DNA of 64,000 nt from 13-2-20CM-66-19 sp963824395 (GTDB lineage Bacteria; Pseudomonadota; Gammaproteobacteria; Steroidobacterales; Steroidobacteraceae): assembly GCA_963824395.1 (NCBI GenBank), contig CAWGPF010000003.1, forward strand, positions 124,001-188,000, given 5' to 3'. Below, in pieces: positions 1-9,639 of the stretch (its first letter is position 1; each line of letters begins with the position of its first letter). Under the pieces are notes generated by a model. The model was given only the letters and a program-made list of their open reading frames with translations. It ran no database searches and was not told the origin of the DNA. The position numbers and the translations under genes are program-made.

Positions 1-801
1 AAGGGAAAGCGACCTTTGGGCATCGGGTTCTTCTTTTCGCTCGGGCATTCAACAATCGTATTAGCTCTTGCAGTTGCGATCATTTTCGCTGCCGCAACTG
101 TGAGGCGGTATCTGCCAGAGATCCAAATCCTCGGCGGAACAATCGGTGCGGCCGTGGCCGGTACCTTCCTATGGGCGATCGGAATCCTGAACATTCTGGT
201 GCTCGTGAATGTCCTGAAAGTTTGGCGCCATACAAAGCGAGAAGCCCACAGCCACGTACACCTCGAAGAATTGCTTACGCAACGCGGTCTCATCAACCGC
301 CTGTTGGGAGGACGCGTACAGAAGTTCATCAGCCACAGCTGGCAGATGTATCCGCTGGGTCTTCTCTTTGGTCTTGGCTTTGATACGGCGTCTGAGATCG
401 GTCTGCTGGCCCTGACCGCCGGAGCAGTGACTGGAGATTTGCCGGTCGCTGCCGTGTTGTCCTTGCCTATTCTATTTGCAGCTGGTATGTCGGCTATGGA
501 CACGACTGATGGCGTACTGATGACGAAAGCCTATGGCTGGGCGTTCGTAAATCCGTTGCGCAAGATCTTCTACAACATCACGATCACTACCCTGTCAATC
601 GCTGTAGCCCTCGTGATCGGTACCATCGAGTTGCTGCAGGTTTCGATCGTCCTACTGCACCTTAACGGGCGATTCTTCGATTTCATCCGTGGTCTCGACT
701 TTGGAATTCTGGGCTACGTCGTCGTCGGGGTATTTCTCATCGCCTGGGGCACGTCGGTGGCGCTATGGAAATTCGGTCGTATTGAAGAGCGCTTCGGATG
801 A
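1..801 (+). CDS. HoxN/NixA-family nickel/cobalt permease (5' end outside window)
   Basis: This is an inner-membrane NiCoT-family permease that would import Ni2+ (or Co2+) for the hydrogenase active site. The reading frame is open from base 1, so the start codon and the first helices, with the family's HX4DH metal motif, lie outside the window; a TTG at 16 is probably not the real start. Visible family signatures are GFFFSLGHST near the left edge, LGFDTASEIGLL, and GMSAMDTTDG, set among several long hydrophobic segments. The C-terminus looks complete. It converges on the hyp operon, which fits nickel supply. Choice of Ni over Co cannot be read from the sequence. Confidence 0.9.
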   Translation, partial: KGKRPLGIGFFFSLGHSTIVLALAVAIIFAAATVRRYLPEIQILGGTIGAAVAGTFLWAIGILNILVLVNVLKVWRHTKREAHSHVHLEELLTQRGLINRLLGGRVQKFISHSWQMYPLGLLFGLGFDTASEIGLLALTAGAVTGDLPVAAVLSLPILFAAGMSAMDTTDGVLMTKAYGWAFVNPLRKIFYNITITTLSIAVALVIGTIELLQVSIVLLHLNGRFFDFIRGLDFGILGYVVVGVFLIAWGTSVALWKFGRIEERFG

Positions 802-936
802 GCATCCGTTCAGACCAACGAGCATGGTCACGATGGCGAGCCCAAGTGTTTCCACTAAGCACGTCCGCTATCTCAGGGATGATCGACCTCAATTGCCGAT
901 CCGCCAGTCTGTTCTCGTAGTAGCGCCTAATCCTCT

Positions 937-1956
937 TCAGCAGATGCGCGGCAATGGATCGTCTTCGAGTTCATCGAGCGTACGCTGACCGCCAAACGCG
1001 GTATGCAATGTGACTTGCGCAGAGCCTGCACTGACCTCGCCAACCAACGCGGCCAGTGGTGCCACGGTGCGGAGCTTTGCCAGGGCGTTCTCGGACGCTT
1101 CCGGTGCAACTACGGCGACGATGCGCCCTTCGCAGGCGAGATACAGCGGATCAAAGCCAAGCAGCTCGCAGACGGATTGAACGGAGTCGTTAACCGGAAT
1201 ACGTGACTCCTCTAGGCGGACCGTGAGGCTAGTGGCCCGAGCCAGTTCGTGGGCGACGGTGGCGAGCCCACCGCGCGTCGGATCGCGCATGAAGCGTAAC
1301 CCGGCAACGCTCATCAGCGCCTGTGTTTGCGGCAGTACGCTCGCGGCGTCCGACCTAAGATCGCCACGCAGTCCAAATTCCTCCCGTGCCAGCATTACCG
1401 CGGCGCCATGGTCACCGATCGGGCCGCTGATCAGAATGCGATCACCGGCGCACACGTGTTGCAGCCCCAAGCGAGTACCTATCGTCCGGAAGCCAATTCC
1501 GGTGGCGGCGAGGTAGATTCCATCGCAATCACCACGACCGACCACCTTCGTATCACCAGCAACCACGGCTATTTGGCAGTCGCGCGCTGCGCTAGCGAGT
1601 GCGGCGATCACACGCCGCAGTACCGCGATCTCAAGTCCTTCTTCCAAGAACGCGCTGAGGGTCATGAAGCGCGGCAGCGCGCCACTCACGGCGAGGTCGT
1701 TAACCGTTCCGTGGACCGCTAGCGAACCGATGTTTCCGCCCGGAAACTCAAGCGGCTGCACGGTAAAACCGTCCGTGGTCACGACGAGTTCTTGACCCGG
1801 AGGTACCGGCAGCGCGACAGCGTCCGCGCTGGTGTCCAGGTGTGGGTTGGCAAGTTCGGATACGAAAAGTTCCTCGATTAGCTCGCGCATCAAGCGGCCG
1901 CCGTTGCCGTGTGCGAGGCTGATATGCGCGTCGCGAAACCCGATCGTGCGTGCCAT
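937..1956 (-). CDS. hypE: Hydrogenase maturation protein HypE
   Basis: HypE (339 aa) is the cytoplasmic PurM/AIR-synthase-like enzyme that dehydrates the carbamoyl group received from HypF on its C-terminal cysteine to a thiocyanate, supplying the cyanide ligands of the [NiFe] site. The protein ends in PRIC, the exact C-terminal cysteine signature needed for this chemistry. The N-terminal stretch LAHGNGGRLM matches the family's opening motif. The length is normal. It is the last gene of the leftward hypABCDXFE operon, 9 bases after hypF. Confidence 0.95.
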   Translation of the reverse strand: MARTIGFRDAHISLAHGNGGRLMRELIEELFVSELANPHLDTSADAVALPVPPGQELVVTTDGFTVQPLEFPGGNIGSLAVHGTVNDLAVSGALPRFMTLSAFLEEGLEIAVLRRVIAALASAARDCQIAVVAGDTKVVGRGDCDGIYLAATGIGFRTIGTRLGLQHVCAGDRILISGPIGDHGAAVMLAREEFGLRGDLRSDAASVLPQTQALMSVAGLRFMRDPTRGGLATVAHELARATSLTVRLEESRIPVNDSVQSVCELLGFDPLYLACEGRIVAVVAPEASENALAKLRTVAPLAALVGEVSAGSAQVTLHTAFGGQRTLDELEDDPLPRIC

Positions 1957-1965
1957 TGGCCGGCT

Positions 1966-4263
1966 TCAGCCTGTCGCTTGGGCTGCCGCGGCCTCGATGA
2001 GTTGACCATAGCTGATCGCGGCATCGTTGATCGGCAGGAGCTGCGGCATCAGCACCTCGAACCCGGCTGTTCTCAGTCTGGCCTGCACTTGCTCACTTAA
2101 AATGGAGTTCTGGAACACTCCGCCAGCGAGGCCAACGCGCGTAACGCCCGTGTCCTCGCGTATGGCGAGAGCCTGCTCGCACAAGGCCTGCGCGAGAGTT
2201 GCGTGAAACACGGCGGCCCGCACCGGTATGGTCGACCGCGCGTCAAGCATGCCTGACACGAGCGGTGCCCAGTCGCTCCGCCAGACTCCCGCCGCATCGC
2301 GCGCCAAGGGCAGCGCAAGCGCGGGTGCGGCTTCTTTGCAGAACGCTTCCAGACGCATCGGCGCTTCCCCTTCGTAGCTCGCCCGTAAGCAAACTCCTAG
2401 GAGCGCGGCCGCGGCATCGAACAGGCGACCCACCGCCGTCGTCGCAGGGGCATTGATGCCGCCCTCGAAGGCTCGACGCAGGAGCGGGCCGCCAAGCTTC
2501 TCACCTTCCGGCCAGGTTTGGCCGCATTCCCAGCACAGTGCGAGCGCTGTGCGCCACGGCTCGCGCGCGGCACGCTCCCCGCCAGGCAGACGGAACGGCC
2601 GAAAACTCGCCACGCGCGTCCATGCACCGGGCCGACCGAGTAGCGCCTCGCCACCCCAGAGTGTGCCGTCCTCACCCAGGCCAAGGCCGTCCCAGGTGAA
2701 GCACAGCAGCGGAGTATCGCTTGGAAACTCACCGGCGACAGCCGCAGCATGCGCGTCGTGATGCCAGACGGCCTGGGTTGGGAGCCCGGATTCGCGCGCC
2801 CAGCGAGTGTTGGGGAAACGCGGATGGGCATCGTGCGCAATATGCTCGGCGCGCACGCCGTAGAGCAGCTGCAGATCGTGCGCGACTTGGGCGAAGATCG
2901 CGCGCCCGCGCGGGCTTGCGAGGTCACCGATATGCGGCGAGACCACTGCGCGTGTCTCCCAGGCCAAGGCCACCGTGTTTTTCATGTAGGCACCGACCGC
3001 CAGCGTTGGTACCCGGATGGGTATGGGCAGGTCGAGCTCGAGCGGTGAGTTACCGCGCCCAAGGCGAATAGGGCGTGCAACTCCCGCCACGATACGCACG
3101 ACCGGATCGTCTGCCGGCCGCGCGATGGGGCGGTCGTGGTGCAAGAATCCATCGGCCACTTCGGCAAGCCGCGCCTGAGCGTCCTCAGGTTCGGTCAGCA
3201 CCGGCTCGCCGCTCAGGTTCCCGGAGGTCGCCACCAGCGCAGCGCCGAAGTCCTCAAGCAGCAGATGGTGTAGCGGACTGTAGGGCAGCATCAGCCCAAG
3301 TTCACGCAGGCCCGGTGCAATGGCTGTGGCGAGTGCGACATTGGCGCGCCGCGGTGCCAGTACGATCGAGCGCACGGAGTCGCGCAGCGCGGCGGCTTGC
3401 GGCGGCGACAGCCGCACCAGCGTGCGGGCGTAGTCCAGGCCGTCGATGCCGCGCCATGGCACCATCACCGCGAGGGGTTTTGCCGGTCGTCCTTTGCGCG
3501 CGCGCAGGCGATCGACCGCGTTCTCATTGCTGGCATCGCACAGAAGGTGATAGCCCCCGATGCCGCGCACGGCGATGATCCGCCCGTCGCGCAATGCCGC
3601 AAGCGTTGCGGCCAGTGCCGGCGTGTTGCCGCTGATCTCGCTTCCCCGTTCGTACCAGTTGAGAACCGGGCCGCACGCCGCACAGGCCAATGGCTGGGCG
3701 TGAAAGCGGCGATCGAGCGGGTCGGTGTATTCGGTGGCACACTTGCGGCAGAGCATGAAGCGCTCGAGGGTCGTGTTGTTCCGGTCGTACGGCAGCGCAC
3801 GGATCAGCGTATAGCGAGGTCCGCATTGAGTGCAGTTAATGAACGGGTATCGGTAGCGGCGCGCGGTGGGGTCGTGGAGCTCGATCAGGCACTCATCGCA
3901 CGTGAACAAATCCGGCGGCACATGGATGTGCGCTCGCGTGCCGACCGCACTAGGCACAATGCGGAAGTCGCTAACTGACTCAGCGCGCGTCAGGCGCGTC
4001 TCGAGGAGCTTTGCACGCGCGGCGGGCGGTACTTGCGCCAGCAGCGCTTCCCCGAATGCGTGCAGTCGTTCGACGGGCCCTTGCGCGTGGACTTCAACGT
4101 CGCCGCCGTCGTTTCGTACCCAGCCAGTGAGCTCGAAGAGGTGGGCCAAGCGGTAAACGAACGGCCGGAAGCCAACGCCCTGTACCCGGCCGCCGATGCG
4201 CCACCGCTGGGCAGCTGAGGGGGATGCGGCGCGTACCGGCTGCCGCAGGATCAGGGCGTTCAT
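1966..4263 (-). CDS. hypF: Carbamoyltransferase HypF
   Basis: HypF (765 aa) uses carbamoyl phosphate and ATP to carbamoylate the C-terminal cysteine of HypE. The family's domains are visible in order: an acylphosphatase domain with RVQGVGFRPFVYR (about residues 26-38), a zinc-finger region with four CxxC pairs (C122/125, C144/147, C172/175, C194/197), a YrdC-like domain, and a Kae1-like C-terminal domain with HHDAHAAA and LAGGVFQN. Its ATG overlaps the hypX stop by four bases, which suggests translational coupling. The first 20 residues are poorly conserved, so the start could be slightly downstream. Confidence 0.96.
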   Translation of the reverse strand: MNALILRQPVRAASPSAAQRWRIGGRVQGVGFRPFVYRLAHLFELTGWVRNDGGDVEVHAQGPVERLHAFGEALLAQVPPAARAKLLETRLTRAESVSDFRIVPSAVGTRAHIHVPPDLFTCDECLIELHDPTARRYRYPFINCTQCGPRYTLIRALPYDRNNTTLERFMLCRKCATEYTDPLDRRFHAQPLACAACGPVLNWYERGSEISGNTPALAATLAALRDGRIIAVRGIGGYHLLCDASNENAVDRLRARKGRPAKPLAVMVPWRGIDGLDYARTLVRLSPPQAAALRDSVRSIVLAPRRANVALATAIAPGLRELGLMLPYSPLHHLLLEDFGAALVATSGNLSGEPVLTEPEDAQARLAEVADGFLHHDRPIARPADDPVVRIVAGVARPIRLGRGNSPLELDLPIPIRVPTLAVGAYMKNTVALAWETRAVVSPHIGDLASPRGRAIFAQVAHDLQLLYGVRAEHIAHDAHPRFPNTRWARESGLPTQAVWHHDAHAAAVAGEFPSDTPLLCFTWDGLGLGEDGTLWGGEALLGRPGAWTRVASFRPFRLPGGERAAREPWRTALALCWECGQTWPEGEKLGGPLLRRAFEGGINAPATTAVGRLFDAAAALLGVCLRASYEGEAPMRLEAFCKEAAPALALPLARDAAGVWRSDWAPLVSGMLDARSTIPVRAAVFHATLAQALCEQALAIREDTGVTRVGLAGGVFQNSILSEQVQARLRTAGFEVLMPQLLPINDAAISYGQLIEAAAAQATG

Positions 4264-5987
4264 GCGGTCGGGGTCTCGCGTCGTCCGGCGAATCCGAGCC
4301 GGCGGTGCTGCGCCAGATGCAGCGGCGTCCAGGCGTGGGGCGTGCGATGCACGAAACGATGACGGGCGATGTGATAGCTCGGATCGAAGCCGTAGAAGTT
4401 CATGCGCATGCCCTCGAGCTCGTCGGCGCGGTAGTCCGCAAGCGCCCGCGCGCGTTCATCGCGGACGCGCCGCGTGCACTTTTCAGCCAAGGCGTCGTTG
4501 AACCCGTCGCTGTGCGCGAGACGATCAGCCCAGGTGTCGACAAGTGTGCGGAAGCGGACCACTGCCGGTTCTGCGTACTCATCGATCAACCCCAGCGTCC
4601 GAGCTTCCGGCGCGCCCAGCGGCAGGCGTCCGGTCATGATCGCGCGCGCTCGCTCGGTGCCGACGCGTCGCGGCAGCAGGTAAGTCCAGTATTCCGAGCC
4701 GTGCAGGTTCCCCATATTGCGATAGTGCGGGTTTAGCACGATGCCGCCACGCGCCAATACACGGTCGGCCGCGAGGGCGAGGAATACTCCGCCGGCCGCG
4801 GCGTTACCCTGCAAGGCTGCGATCGTTAAGTGCGTGTCGGTCGTCAGAATGTCGTGAGCGAGGTCATCGATAGCGTTGATGTTGGCCCACGAGGCATCTG
4901 CGGGACTGTCAGCGGCTTCGATGCAGTGCAAATGCATGCCGTTGCACCAGAAGTCCGATCCGCCCGTTAGCACGATGACTCGGGTCGGTCGCCGCCGGGC
5001 CTGCGCATAAGCGGCGCGGAGACGCTCGCATTGCTCAGTGCTCAACGCGCCGTTATAGAAGTCAAAATGCAGATAGGCGACCGCGCCGCGCTCCTCATAG
5101 TGGATGTCGCGGTAGCCGCGGGTGCTCCTTCCGTCCACGGGGTTCTCGTTCTCGCTGGGCGGCAAGGTTTCCACCAGTGCGCCGAGCGCGACAACCGCGG
5201 GACGCTTGAAGTTGCGCAGCACCCCATCCGCCGGCTGCAACGCGCCGATCCATACGGCACCGTCGCGCGTGGCACGGCAGATGGCGCCATGACGACGTGC
5301 AATGATCATGCCGGGCCTCCCGGTTAGAGAACCTTCCGCATGGGCGTCGAACAGTCTGAAGCGCCGATTGAAAAGGAGGTCTTCGACCCCGGGAAAGCCA
5401 TCGGCGGCATGGATCTTGCGCAGTACCGCTTCCGTATCGTCGCGGCTCCAGTCAATGGCGCGATCAGCTTGCCGCAGCGGTGGCTGCCAGCCGTGCGCCG
5501 AGCTGCCCCTTATATCGGAGGGTGGCCCGGTGCCGGCCGTTATGCGGGCGAGCGCGGCACGCACGGCAACGACGGCACCTTCGGTGACTTCATTCCGATA
5601 GAGACTACTCTTGCGTACGCTGCGCATTGGAAACGATACGCTGGCCCAGACCGGGCCGGCGTCGAGCTGCGCTTCGGCCTGGAGGACGGTGACGCCCCAG
5701 GTGGGGGCGCCGCGCAGAATGGCCCAGTCGAGCGCCGCAGGGCCGCGATCGCCGGGGGGGCCAGGATGCACGATCAGACACATGTGCCGCTGCCAGATGG
5801 AGGCCGGGATGGCCCGCTTCAGAAACGGGGCAAGAATCAGATCCGGCTGGAATAGCTCGACGGCCTCGCGTGTGACCCGTTCGTGAATGTCGAGCTCAAG
5901 CGACAACTCGTGGCCGTCGCGCGCGAGCTCGACATAGAGTCGTTGCGACAGGCTGTTGAAGCCTTCCACGAGCAGCAGAATGCGCAT
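4260..5987 (-). CDS. hypX: HypX/HoxX, CO-ligand-forming hydrogenase maturation protein
   Basis: This fusion protein (575 aa) joins an N-terminal formyl-tetrahydrofolate transferase-like domain to a C-terminal enoyl-CoA hydratase/isomerase-like domain. In the HypX family it converts a formyl group, through formyl-CoA, to the CO ligand of the [NiFe] centre under aerobic conditions. Supporting signatures are MRILLLVEGFNSLSQRLYVE at the start, LIVHPGPPGDRGPAALDW in the formyltransferase half, and a crotonase-type GNAAAGGVFLALAADRVLAR in the second half. I chose the ATG at 5987 because it overlaps the hypD stop as TGATG and begins the family's usual N-terminus; an upstream in-frame start at 6089 would lie inside hypD. 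Confidence 0.93.
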   Translation of the reverse strand: MRILLLVEGFNSLSQRLYVELARDGHELSLELDIHERVTREAVELFQPDLILAPFLKRAIPASIWQRHMCLIVHPGPPGDRGPAALDWAILRGAPTWGVTVLQAEAQLDAGPVWASVSFPMRSVRKSSLYRNEVTEGAVVAVRAALARITAGTGPPSDIRGSSAHGWQPPLRQADRAIDWSRDDTEAVLRKIHAADGFPGVEDLLFNRRFRLFDAHAEGSLTGRPGMIIARRHGAICRATRDGAVWIGALQPADGVLRNFKRPAVVALGALVETLPPSENENPVDGRSTRGYRDIHYEERGAVAYLHFDFYNGALSTEQCERLRAAYAQARRRPTRVIVLTGGSDFWCNGMHLHCIEAADSPADASWANINAIDDLAHDILTTDTHLTIAALQGNAAAGGVFLALAADRVLARGGIVLNPHYRNMGNLHGSEYWTYLLPRRVGTERARAIMTGRLPLGAPEARTLGLIDEYAEPAVVRFRTLVDTWADRLAHSDGFNDALAEKCTRRVRDERARALADYRADELEGMRMNFYGFDPSYHIARHRFVHRTPHAWTPLHLAQHRRLGFAGRRETPTA

Positions 5988-7120
5988 CAGCTCGCCGTCT
6001 GTACCGTGCCGCGGCGATACTTGTAATAGGCGGCGCAGGCGCCTTCGGCGGACACCATGCAGGATCCGATCGGACTGCGCGGTGTGCATGCGGTTCCAAA
6101 GATCGCGCAGTCAGTAGGTTTTTTGATGCCTCGAATGATCGCCGGGCACTGGCATGCCGCGTTTTCCTGCACCGGTTGAACCTCGAGGGCAAAGCGGCGC
6201 TCGGCATCGAAATCGGCGTAGCTGGATTTGATGCGCAACCCACTGTAGGCCAGATCACCGAGACCGCGCCACTCAAAGCTCGGTCGCAGTTCAAAGACCT
6301 CAGCGACCAGATGCTGCGCTTTGCGATTGCCCTCTCGAGTAACGCCACGCGTGAATTCGTTTTCCACGCAAGCGCGGCCCGTATTGAGCTGCTGCACCAG
6401 CATTCGGATCGCCTGCATCACATCGAGCGGCTCGAAGCCCGCGATGACGACGGGCCGCTGGTATTCCTCCGCGAAGTATTCGTAGGGCTGGCTGCCTATC
6501 ACTGCGCTAACGTGGGAGGGCCCGATAAATCCGTCGACCCGCACCTGCCCCCATTCGCGGACCTCGGGCGAGTCGAGGATGCTTTGAATCGCCGCCGGCG
6601 TCAGAACGTGGTTGCAATACACACTGAAGTTCGAAAGTGCGCGGCGACGCGCTTCGAGAATGATATGGGCAGTCGCCGGCGTCGTGGTCTCAAAGCCGAT
6701 GGCGAAGAATACGACCTGCCGCTCAGGAAGGGCGGCGGCGATTTCCAGGGCCTCGAGTGCTGAGTACACCATGCGCACGTCCGCACCCTGCGCGCGCGCC
6801 TTGAGAAGGCTCCGGCGGCGTGATGCGGGAACGCGCAGCATGTCGCCGTAACTGACGAGCGTGACGTCGGGTTGCCCGGCAAGCTTGATGGCTGCATCAA
6901 GCCGCGGGACCGGTAGCACGCAGACCGGGCAGCCAGGGCCATGCACGAGATGAACATTGCTGGGCAGGAAGTCCTCCACACCATAGCGAAAGATCGCATG
7001 CGTGTGGCCGCCACAGAATTCCATCAGGTGATATTCGCGTTCGGGATCAACCTCCGCGGCGAGCAGCCGCGCCAGGGCGGCTGCCGCCGAGCCTTCACGG
7101 AAGCCGCGGATGTAGCGCAT
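5987..7120 (-). CDS. hypD: Hydrogenase maturation scaffold HypD
   Basis: HypD (377 aa) is the iron-sulfur scaffold on which, with HypC, the Fe(CN)2CO group is built before transfer to the large subunit. Conserved pieces include EFCGGHTHAIFRYG, the redox-active HGPGCPVCVLP motif, GFETTTPA, and a C-terminal cysteine-rich part (CQCPAIIRG, CAIFGTACTP, GSCMVSAEGAC) that binds the 4Fe-4S cluster. The start at 7120 (MRYIRGFREG) gives the usual length and overlaps the hypC end by 26 bases; the longer upstream frame would intrude deeply into hypC. Confidence 0.96.
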   Translation of the reverse strand: MRYIRGFREGSAAAALARLLAAEVDPEREYHLMEFCGGHTHAIFRYGVEDFLPSNVHLVHGPGCPVCVLPVPRLDAAIKLAGQPDVTLVSYGDMLRVPASRRRSLLKARAQGADVRMVYSALEALEIAAALPERQVVFFAIGFETTTPATAHIILEARRRALSNFSVYCNHVLTPAAIQSILDSPEVREWGQVRVDGFIGPSHVSAVIGSQPYEYFAEEYQRPVVIAGFEPLDVMQAIRMLVQQLNTGRACVENEFTRGVTREGNRKAQHLVAEVFELRPSFEWRGLGDLAYSGLRIKSSYADFDAERRFALEVQPVQENAACQCPAIIRGIKKPTDCAIFGTACTPRSPIGSCMVSAEGACAAYYKYRRGTVQTAS

Positions 7121-7352
7121 CGACGCTCTCCCCAAGGTGAGCGGCAATCTCATCGAATAGCGCCAGAGTCTTTTCCGCGTCCTCAACATCAAGTCGGGTG
7201 ATGGCAAAGCCGGCATGGACAATCAGGTAGTCCCCGAGCCCGACGCCATCAAGCAGCGCGATCGAAACGCGACTGCGGACGCCGCCGACCTCCGTCTCGA
7301 CCCATTGATCATCGAGCAGTGCTGCGACTCGCACCGGTACCGCCAAGCACAT
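7095..7352 (-). CDS. hypC: Hydrogenase maturation chaperone HypC
   Basis: HypC (85 aa) belongs to the HypC/HybG/HupF family. It partners HypD during assembly of the Fe(CN)2CO moiety and then binds the precursor large subunit. The protein begins MCLAVPV, giving the essential N-terminal Cys2 exposed after Met removal. It also carries the family's GDYLIVHAGFAI segment. It lies 3 bases after hypB and overlaps hypD. A length of 85 aa is typical. Confidence 0.96.
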   Translation of the reverse strand: MCLAVPVRVAALLDDQWVETEVGGVRSRVSIALLDGVGLGDYLIVHAGFAITRLDVEDAEKTLALFDEIAAHLGESVDALHPRLP

Positions 7353-7355
7353 ACG

Positions 7356-8150
7356 TCAGGCGGAGACGCTAGCGTGGCTGTGCAGCAGCGGCGTCCGCCT
7401 TGCCCGCGGTGCGGCGAGCTCATGCTCCAGCCAATCGAGCCAGGGGGCGAGCGCAGGGGTGCGGCGCGCAGCGGTCTGGATCATCGGCGTGTCGCGGCCG
7501 AGCGCGCGAAGCGCAGCCCGCGCGCGTGCCGGATCGAAATCATCCAGGACCTCGAGCAGGTCGGCTTTGCTCAGTACAACGAGGTCGGCGGCGCGAAACA
7601 TGACCGGGTATTTCGCCGGTTTGTCGTCCCCCTCGGTGACGCAGAGCAAGACTACGTTGCGGTGTTGACCGAGATCGAAGCTGGCCGGACACACAAGGTT
7701 TCCCACGTTTTCGATGAACAGCAGGTCAAGGCCTGCCAGCGGAAGATCGTGCAACGCCTGATGCACGAGATGCGCATCAAGGTGACAGGCGGTCCCGGTC
7801 GTGATCTGCAAGGCCGGTACACCGTGCGCGCGAATGCGGGCCGCATCGTTGTCGGTTTCCAGATCACCCTCGATGACCGCGATGCGGTATCGGTCGCCGA
7901 GCGCCACGATCGTAGCCTCCAGCAACGCCGTCTTGCCGGCGCCTGGCGAGGACATGAGGTTGATCGCGAGCACGCCATGCTCGTTGAAGTGTTCGCGGTT
8001 GTGCATCGCCATCCGGTCGTTGGCGGCGAGCAGATCTTGCAGCACTTCGACGACGGGTCCGGCGTTACCGCGGTGATCCACCGTCAGGTGAGCGTTGCCG
8101 GGGGTGATGGTGCAGCCACAGGTTTTGCACACAGGGACTTCTCCGCTCAC
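7356..8150 (-). CDS. hypB: Hydrogenase nickel-insertion GTPase HypB
   Basis: HypB (264 aa) is a SIMIBI-class GTPase that, with HypA, delivers nickel to the precursor large subunit. It has an N-terminal CKTCGC cysteine motif, the P-loop SSPGAGKTALLE, the switch region EGDLETDNDAARI, and FIENVGNLVCPASFDLG. The central loop has only modest histidine content (for example MHNREHFNEHG), so no long histidine-rich nickel store is present. Translation starts at a GTG (8150) that overlaps the hypA stop by four bases. Confidence 0.96.
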   Translation of the reverse strand: MSGEVPVCKTCGCTITPGNAHLTVDHRGNAGPVVEVLQDLLAANDRMAMHNREHFNEHGVLAINLMSSPGAGKTALLEATIVALGDRYRIAVIEGDLETDNDAARIRAHGVPALQITTGTACHLDAHLVHQALHDLPLAGLDLLFIENVGNLVCPASFDLGQHRNVVLLCVTEGDDKPAKYPVMFRAADLVVLSKADLLEVLDDFDPARARAALRALGRDTPMIQTAARRTPALAPWLDWLEHELAAPRARRTPLLHSHASVSA

Positions 8151-8542
8151 CCGAGCATGAGTTTAGACGATGATAAGGTCGAGACCGCCCGCGGCTCCGG
8201 CACGCGCAGCTCAACCGAGCGCAAGCGCAGCTCGTCTCCGCTCAGCACGCGCATTCGATACCCGCCGCATACGGCGCAGAGCAAGCGGTTCGGCGAAGTC
8301 TGCGATTCAGCGCCGCAGATGAGGCAACTGATCCTGATGGCCATGGTTGCAATGGATAATTCGGCTCCCGCCGCGCAGCTACCCGCGCGCGCCACTTCGA
8401 AGGCACGAGCGAGTAATGCCGGTTCGACCCCGGAGAGCGGACCGACCTCCACGAGGATTCGCACGACGGCGCTTGCGCCGGAATCCATCGCGATGTCGGT
8501 GACCTGCGTCAACAGGGCTTGGCAGACGGACAACTCGTGCAC
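8147..8542 (-). CDS. hypA: Hydrogenase nickel metallochaperone HypA
   Basis: HypA (131 aa) is the small nickel chaperone acting with HypB. The conserved N-terminus is read as V/M-HELSVCQALL, with nickel-ligand His2 and Glu3, so translation most likely starts at GTG 8542 (an adjacent in-frame GTG at 8545 would add one residue). A zinc-binding pair of CxxC motifs is visible (CLICG and CAVCGG). It is the first gene of the hyp operon and is divergent from the hydrogenase structural operon across about 190 bases. Confidence 0.93.
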   Translation of the reverse strand: MHELSVCQALLTQVTDIAMDSGASAVVRILVEVGPLSGVEPALLARAFEVARAGSCAAGAELSIATMAIRISCLICGAESQTSPNRLLCAVCGGYRMRVLSGDELRLRSVELRVPEPRAVSTLSSSKLMLG

Positions 8543-8733
8543 CACCCGGAGGCTACCGCAGCGGCCGTGATCCTTATGTTCGGTGGCGCACAGACGTCGG
8601 GCGGAGGCGAATGCTGAGATTTTTAAAATTAAGCTGAGGTCGCGTGGTGCCGTTACGGCTCGGGCAAGACAGGAATGGATGCAGGCCCGCCGGAGAGGAT
8701 GGCGGCTGGGGGCCTCTGACTGCAGCCTCCTCA

Positions 8734-9198
8734 ATGGTATTGGTGCTCGGATTCGGCAATGTGCTGCTCGGTGACGACGGCGCCGGTGTGAAACTGGTCG
8801 AGTGGCTGCGCACTGAACTCAGCGCCGATGCTGCTACGTTTGTCGACGGCGGCACGCTAAGCTTTAGCTTGCTCTCGTATATCGAGTCGACGGACTCGAT
8901 GCTCGTTATTGATGCTGCCGATCTCGATAGCGAACCGGGCACCACTCAGCTCTTCGAAGGCATTGCCATGGATCGGTTCCTGGCCGGTGCCCGTCGGCGC
9001 ACGGTGCACGAGGTAGGATTGATCGACCTGCTCGACATGGCGAGACTTCAGGATTGCCTGCCGAGTCATCGCGCACTGCTGTGCATCCAGCCCCACTGCA
9101 TCGAGTGGAGTCAGACGCTCTCGGCGCCAGTTGCGCAAGCATTGCCTGCAGCCGCGACGCAGGCACAGGCTCTGCTCCGACGCTGGAAGACCCCATGA
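8734..9198 (+). CDS. hupD: HyaD/HupD-family hydrogenase maturation endopeptidase
   Basis: This nickel-dependent protease (154 aa) would remove the C-terminal extension of the large subunit HynL after nickel insertion. The N-terminal motif VLGFGNVLLGDDGAGV carries a conserved acidic nickel ligand of the HybD/HyaD family, and DAADLDSEPG matches the second acidic motif. The ATG at 8734 places the family motif at the N-terminus; the frame upstream is probably untranslated. It is the first gene of the rightward hydrogenase operon and overlaps the next gene as ATGA. Confidence 0.92.
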   Translation: MVLVLGFGNVLLGDDGAGVKLVEWLRTELSADAATFVDGGTLSFSLLSYIESTDSMLVIDAADLDSEPGTTQLFEGIAMDRFLAGARRRTVHEVGLIDLLDMARLQDCLPSHRALLCIQPHCIEWSQTLSAPVAQALPAAATQAQALLRRWKTP

Positions 9199-9629
9199 GC
9201 CGCCTCGTCGACATACCCATCCGGATCGAGACGGCCCCCGCAAGTGGCGGACTGGGCGGCGGCGTCACCGCCATTCTGCACGAGATTGTCCGTCTGCTTG
9301 AGCAGCTCGCAGCCGTCGATGAGCCGGCTGCGATTGACCTGCGTAGCCTCCCGATGAGTCCTCAGGACCGCACCGAGCTACAGCGCGCGCTGGGAGAAGG
9401 CGAAGTGCAGGCGACGCTTAACGCGCAGGGAATCTCAAAAATGTATGAAACGCGCGTGCCGGGAGTCTGGTGGGTTGAGCATCGTGATCCACAGGGAGAA
9501 CTGATTGCCGAATTGATCGAAGTGACTCGGGTGCCGCAGATTCTCGCGAGCGCTTCCGACGAGATCGTCTCGGGAGCTCGCGCCCTGCGCGAGCAGATCA
9601 CGCTCGCCTCGACCTTGCGCACATCCTAG
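9195..9629 (+). CDS. HupH/HoxQ-type hydrogenase expression protein, single-repeat form
   Basis: A 144-aa protein that matches the conserved C-terminal unit of HupH/HoxQ/HyaF proteins. In other bacteria these act as chaperones for the small subunit. The match rests on ALGEGEVQATL, ETRVPGVWWVEH, and IEVTRVPQIL. HupH and HyaF proteins are about twice this length and carry two related units, so this is a short version. It overlaps hupD by four bases and lies 10 bases before hynS, which supports a role in small-subunit maturation. Confidence 0.8.
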   Translation: MSRLVDIPIRIETAPASGGLGGGVTAILHEIVRLLEQLAAVDEPAAIDLRSLPMSPQDRTELQRALGEGEVQATLNAQGISKMYETRVPGVWWVEHRDPQGELIAELIEVTRVPQILASASDEIVSGARALREQITLASTLRTS

Positions 9630-9639
9630 GGAGGCATCG

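Noticed and set aside
795..808. CGGATG-CATCCG dyad at the permease stop codon
   Set aside because: Loop of two bases and no following T-tract, so not a credible terminator.
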